A stretch of DNA of 8,034 bases from CAZAQS01 sp964486825 (GTDB lineage Bacteria > Chloroflexota > Anaerolineae > Anaerolineales > UBA4823): NCBI GenBank assembly GCA_964486825.1, contig CAZAQS010000219.1, forward strand, positions 1 through 8,034, in the 5' to 3' direction. Made by a program: the position numbers and the translations under genes. Positions 4,957 to 8,034 of this stretch are shown in pieces. Every line of letters begins with the position of its first letter. Within the stretch, counting starts at the first letter, position 1. Under the pieces are notes generated by a model. The model was given only the letters and a program-made list of their open reading frames with translations. It did no database searches and had not been told where the DNA came from.

Positions 4957-6411
4957 ATGCAGCTCATCGAAGAAATCAAGGCTACCAAATACATCTGGGT
5001 CATCGGTCTTGCCTTTACGCTTATCCTGATCGCTGTGCCGCTGATCCTTTTGATCCCATCGGAAACGCGCGCCGCCGACGATCCATGGGCCGTGATCCCG
5101 AAAACCCCTCCTCATACCGATCACAGCTCACTTCTCAGTGGTCCTTATGAGAGTGGGTCAGAAGTGACCCGCGCCTGCCTCGAATGCCACCCGCAGGCCG
5201 CACAAGACGTCATGCAGACCGTACACTGGTCCTGGGAGAGCAAACCTTACCGGTTGGAGGGGCGTCCTGAACCTGTTACGATCGGGAAGAAGAATTCCTT
5301 GAATAATTTTTGCCTGGGTATCCAATCAAATTGGCCCTCTTGTACCTCATGCCATGCTGGTTATGGATGGGTTGACGCCGATTTTGATTTTTCTAACCAG
5401 GAAAATGTGGACTGCCTGGTATGCCACGACCAATCGGGCGGTTATGTTAAAGGCAAAGGCGGTATGCCTGTGGAAGGGGTGGACTTGCTGGCAGCTGCAA
5501 AAAACGTCGGGCGTCCCACCCGTGAAAACTGCGGCTCCTGCCACTTTAACGGCGGCGGTGGGAATGCAGTCAAACACGGAGACATGGACCAGAGCCTGAA
5601 TTATCCCTCAGCAAGCCTGGATGTCCATATGGGTGGGCACGATTTTCAGTGCGTCGACTGCCACCAGGCCCATGACCACAATATCCGGGGCCGGGCTATT
5701 TCGGTATCCTTGGACACGGAAAACCAGGTCCTTTGCACAGATTGCCATTCGGATAACTTGCACGATGACCAGCGCATCAATGCTCATACCGCCAGTGTGG
5801 CTTGCCAGACTTGCCATGTGCCGGTTGGGGCGGTGATCGAGCCGACAAAAATGTATTGGGATTGGTCGACAGCCGGGCAAGACCTTGAAGAAGATCCCCA
5901 CGTTTACTTGAAGATCAAAGGTAGTTTCGTATATGAGGCCGGTTTCGTGCCAGAATATTACTGGTACAAAGGCGTGCAGGATCGCTATATCTTTGGCGAT
6001 ATTATCGATCCATCCCAGGTTACACAAATCAATACCCTGGATGGAGACATCAGCGACCCTCAGGCAAAGATCTGGCCTTTTAAAGTCCACCGCGGCAAGC
6101 AACCCTACGATAAGGTCTATGATTACCTTCTGCAACCCCAAACAGCTGGGGAAGGCGGTTTTTGGACGGAGTTCGATTGGGACAAGGCCCTACGCCTGGG
6201 GGCCGAAGCCACGAACATGGCCTATAGTGGCCAGTACGGCTTCGCCGAAACGGAGATGTTCTGGTCCTTGTCTCATATGATTGCCCCCTCCAGCAACGCG
6301 CTGCAGTGCAAAGCCTGCCACAGTCCAGGTGGGCGGTTGGACTGGAAGGCTCTGGGTTATCCGGGCGACCCGATGGATTGGGGTAGCCGCCATAAGAACA
6401 CGAACAGGTAG
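4957..6411 (+). CDS. Exported octahaem c-type cytochrome, tetrathionate reductase (OTR) family
   Basis: This 484-residue cytochrome has exactly eight CXXCH motifs, with first cysteines at 74, 129, 153, 192, 232, 260, 283 and 451. Residues 11-33 are hydrophobic and followed by ETRA-ADD, consistent with a cleavable signal peptide or N-terminal anchor, so it acts outside the cytoplasmic membrane. Family cues are the N-terminal DHSSLLSGPYESGSEVTRAC, HWSWESKP, the NFCLGIQSNWPSCTSCHAGY block around haem 2, and CLVCHDQSGGY at haem 3. In the Shewanella OTR the active-site haem has lysine as axial ligand; candidate lysines here are K165/K167 just after haem 3 or K111/K112, which I cannot resolve. The Shewanella enzyme reduces tetrathionate and also nitrite and hydroxylamine in vitro; the natural substrate in this organism is unknown. 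The 160-residue haem-free stretch between haems 7 and 8 matches the family. It is 14 bp after the ArsR gene and 5 bp before another multihaem cytochrome. Its start is preceded by GAGGGAG. Confidence 0.9.
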   Translation: MQLIEEIKATKYIWVIGLAFTLILIAVPLILLIPSETRAADDPWAVIPKTPPHTDHSSLLSGPYESGSEVTRACLECHPQAAQDVMQTVHWSWESKPYRLEGRPEPVTIGKKNSLNNFCLGIQSNWPSCTSCHAGYGWVDADFDFSNQENVDCLVCHDQSGGYVKGKGGMPVEGVDLLAAAKNVGRPTRENCGSCHFNGGGGNAVKHGDMDQSLNYPSASLDVHMGGHDFQCVDCHQAHDHNIRGRAISVSLDTENQVLCTDCHSDNLHDDQRINAHTASVACQTCHVPVGAVIEPTKMYWDWSTAGQDLEEDPHVYLKIKGSFVYEAGFVPEYYWYKGVQDRYIFGDIIDPSQVTQINTLDGDISDPQAKIWPFKVHRGKQPYDKVYDYLLQPQTAGEGGFWTEFDWDKALRLGAEATNMAYSGQYGFAETEMFWSLSHMIAPSSNALQCKACHSPGGRLDWKALGYPGDPMDWGSRHKNTNR

Positions 6412-6416
6412 ACGAG

Positions 6417-8034
6417 ATGAGAAACGCTTACTTGAAAATCAGGACAACTCCTGTAATGAGGTGCCCTAAGCTCATTTACACGTTTATTGCTGTTGTCTTT
6501 GTGTTGGCGGCAGCCGCTGCATGGACGGGAAGCCTGGCATTTGCCAGGCCCGGTATGCAGGTACAAGGCCAATCTTCACCCATGCACCCCGAGATCGAGC
6601 TTTTGGATGAAGCCGGGGAAAATGTTCTGACGAGTGGAAAAGCGATTTCCTCGATGCAGACCTGCGGCGCCTGTCACGATACTACCTTTATCGAAAGTCA
6701 TAGCTTCCACGCCAGTTTAGGTTTGGAGGACATGGAGCAAGCAGGGGGAGTCTGGAATGGTCGTCCATGGGATACCAGCCTGGGTCTGTTCGGCAAATGG
6801 AACCCCTTGACCTACCGCTATCTTTCTCCTCCGGGAGATGTACGCATAGATCTGGGCACAGCAGACTGGATCCGCGTATTGGGTTCCTTCCATGTGGGAG
6901 GCGGTCCTGCCACGACTGCCCGTCTTGGTGGTTCCCTCCTGGACCTACCCGTTATACCCGGGGATCCGCAGACCCATGTCATCGATCCGGTTACTGGAGA
7001 GCTGCAACCCTGGGATTGGGATGTCTCTGGAACTGTGGAGATGAATTGTTTCCTCTGCCATATCCCCGCTCCGGACAACTCGGCAAGGATTGTAGAGCTG
7101 GAGGCCGGGAATTTCAGATGGGCGAACACCGCCACATTACTGGGTAGTGGGATCGTGGAAAAAGTGGGTGGGGAGTTCCGATACAACTCAGGAGCGTTTT
7201 CGGCGGATGGAAAATTGACCCAGGATACAATCAAAATTCAGGATCCGTCAAATGAGAACTGTGGCTTATGCCATGGCCTGGTGCACGATATTTTGGAGGA
7301 TCCGCTTGTGCTGGAGGGATGTAGCGCAGAGCAGTGGCGCACCCAAACCACTGGCCAAATCATCTCACCGCAACGCCTGTCCGACTCGGGTATGAACCTG
7401 TCGAATAAAGCCGGTCTGACTCGCTCTTGGGACATCCATTCTGAGAGAGCGGTCGACTGCACGGACTGCCATTTCTCGCTCAACAACCCGGTCTACTTTC
7501 AGGAGTCGGATAGCTCGCGGCCTGAGCACCTGGTATTCGATCCACGCCGCCTGGAGATTGGGGAATACCTGTACCAACCGCTGCACCAGTTTGCCAGGGG
7601 ACAGAGCGCCCAAAGCACTATCGCGCTTGAACTAAAAAATACCATGCGACGTTGCGAGGCCTGCCACAGCGTAACAACAACCCACGATTGGCTTCCTTAC
7701 AAGGATCGCCATATGAATGCGGTCAGTTGTGAGAGCTGCCACATCCCTCAAATGTACTCGCCTGCCATTCAACAGAAAGATTGGACCGTCTTGAAGGCGG
7801 ATGCCAGTCCCAAGTCAGAATGTCGTGGAATAGAAGGTGGCACCAGTACGATCAATTCTTTGGTGACTGGTTACCAGCCGGTGTTGATACCCCAGGTAGA
7901 TGTGGGTGGCAATACCAGGCTCTCTCCCTATAACCTGATCACCTCCTGGTACTGGGTATACGGAGATCCGGTGCGTCCGGTGAGAATGGAGGATCTTAAT
8001 GCCGCCTGGTTGGAAGGAGATGGCTACCCGGACG
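6417..8034 (+). CDS. Exported multihaem c-type cytochrome, N-terminal part (runs off window)
   Basis: This frame is open from ATG 6417 to the window edge (539 codons, no stop), so the 3' end is missing. It has six CXXCH motifs, with first cysteines at 83, 211, 282, 348, 413 and 438. A basic N-terminus, a hydrophobic segment (about 19-41) and SLAFA-RPG give a good export signal. The first haem sits in TCGACHDTTFIESHSFHAS. A 128-residue haem-free, Trp/Gly-rich stretch then precedes WDWDVSGTVEMNCFLCHI. Later blocks are SWDIHSERAVDCTDCHFS and CESCHIPQMYSP. I do not recognise it as a named enzyme; it is not an OTR or NrfA paralogue by motif order. Given its place 5 bp after the octahaem gene, it is likely an electron-transfer partner or part of a membrane-linked quinol-oxidising module. 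Start choice is uncertain: ATG 6417 has a weak ribosome site, and an in-frame ATG at 6456 would also leave a complete signal peptide. Confidence 0.88.
   Translation, partial: MRNAYLKIRTTPVMRCPKLIYTFIAVVFVLAAAAAWTGSLAFARPGMQVQGQSSPMHPEIELLDEAGENVLTSGKAISSMQTCGACHDTTFIESHSFHASLGLEDMEQAGGVWNGRPWDTSLGLFGKWNPLTYRYLSPPGDVRIDLGTADWIRVLGSFHVGGGPATTARLGGSLLDLPVIPGDPQTHVIDPVTGELQPWDWDVSGTVEMNCFLCHIPAPDNSARIVELEAGNFRWANTATLLGSGIVEKVGGEFRYNSGAFSADGKLTQDTIKIQDPSNENCGLCHGLVHDILEDPLVLEGCSAEQWRTQTTGQIISPQRLSDSGMNLSNKAGLTRSWDIHSERAVDCTDCHFSLNNPVYFQESDSSRPEHLVFDPRRLEIGEYLYQPLHQFARGQSAQSTIALELKNTMRRCEACHSVTTTHDWLPYKDRHMNAVSCESCHIPQMYSPAIQQKDWTVLKADASPKSECRGIEGGTSTINSLVTGYQPVLIPQVDVGGNTRLSPYNLITSWYWVYGDPVRPVRMEDLNAAWLEGDGYPD

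Noticed and set aside
5608..6141. 177-codon minus-strand open frame inside the octahaem gene
   Set aside because: It lies antisense to a strand with eight correctly spaced CXXCH motifs, and its translation shows no family features.
6767..7147. 126-codon plus-strand open frame within the second cytochrome
   Set aside because: It is out of frame with the haem motifs. The correct frame runs uninterrupted from 6417 to the window edge.
1..8034. CRISPR arrays, tRNA/rRNA genes, insertion sequences, integrase sites
   Set aside because: None seen: no regularly spaced repeats, no transposase-like frames and no cloverleaf-like sequence in the short non-coding gaps.

Overview
The window reads as chromosomal DNA of an anaerobic bacterium with ferredoxin-based carbon metabolism and exported multihaem cytochromes. 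My best guess is a member of the Chloroflexota (Anaerolineae-like). This rests on overall protein flavour, especially a small CPxC zinc-ribbon protein and a VorB-type oxidoreductase. It is not a computed placement.

Layout. (1) Positions 1-1008, + strand: the C-terminal 335 residues of pyruvate, phosphate dikinase, closed by a clear intrinsic terminator at 1053-1081. (2) Positions 1097-1312, - strand: a 71-residue zinc-ribbon protein with a textbook Shine-Dalgarno, convergent with ppdK. (3) Positions 1313-1573: non-coding. It holds the hairpin terminator of the next operon (1497-1527), an AT-rich double palindrome (1439-1456), and nothing else I recognise. (4) Positions 4328 down to 1574, - strand: a tight four-gene operon (ferredoxin, alpha/VorB, beta, gamma) encoding a 2-oxoacid:ferredoxin oxidoreductase, with gaps of 10, 21 and 21 bp. 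(5) Positions 4329-4606: a divergent regulatory region. (6) Positions 4607 to the right edge, + strand: an ArsR-type regulator, an octahaem cytochrome of the tetrathionate-reductase (OTR) family, and a second exported multihaem cytochrome. That last gene has six CXXCH motifs so far and runs off the window at 8034. It has no stop codon in the window and is easily missed.

How the genes may work together. The minus operon would oxidise a branched-chain or other 2-oxoacid to its acyl-CoA, CO2 and reduced ferredoxin in the cytoplasm. The plus operon would build an extracytoplasmic haem chain that reduces (or oxidises) a small sulfur or nitrogen compound. PPDK interconverts pyruvate and PEP and is probably a separate unit.

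The most striking feature is the divergent control region. Each of two predicted, oppositely facing promoters has a roughly 40-bp dyad directly behind it. In both, the promoter-proximal half-site reads TAGTG-N5-TGTCA away from the promoter, and the outer edge overlaps the predicted -35 box by 2 bp. This mirror arrangement suggests that one regulator, perhaps the adjacent ArsR protein, controls the cytochrome operon and the oxidoreductase operon together.
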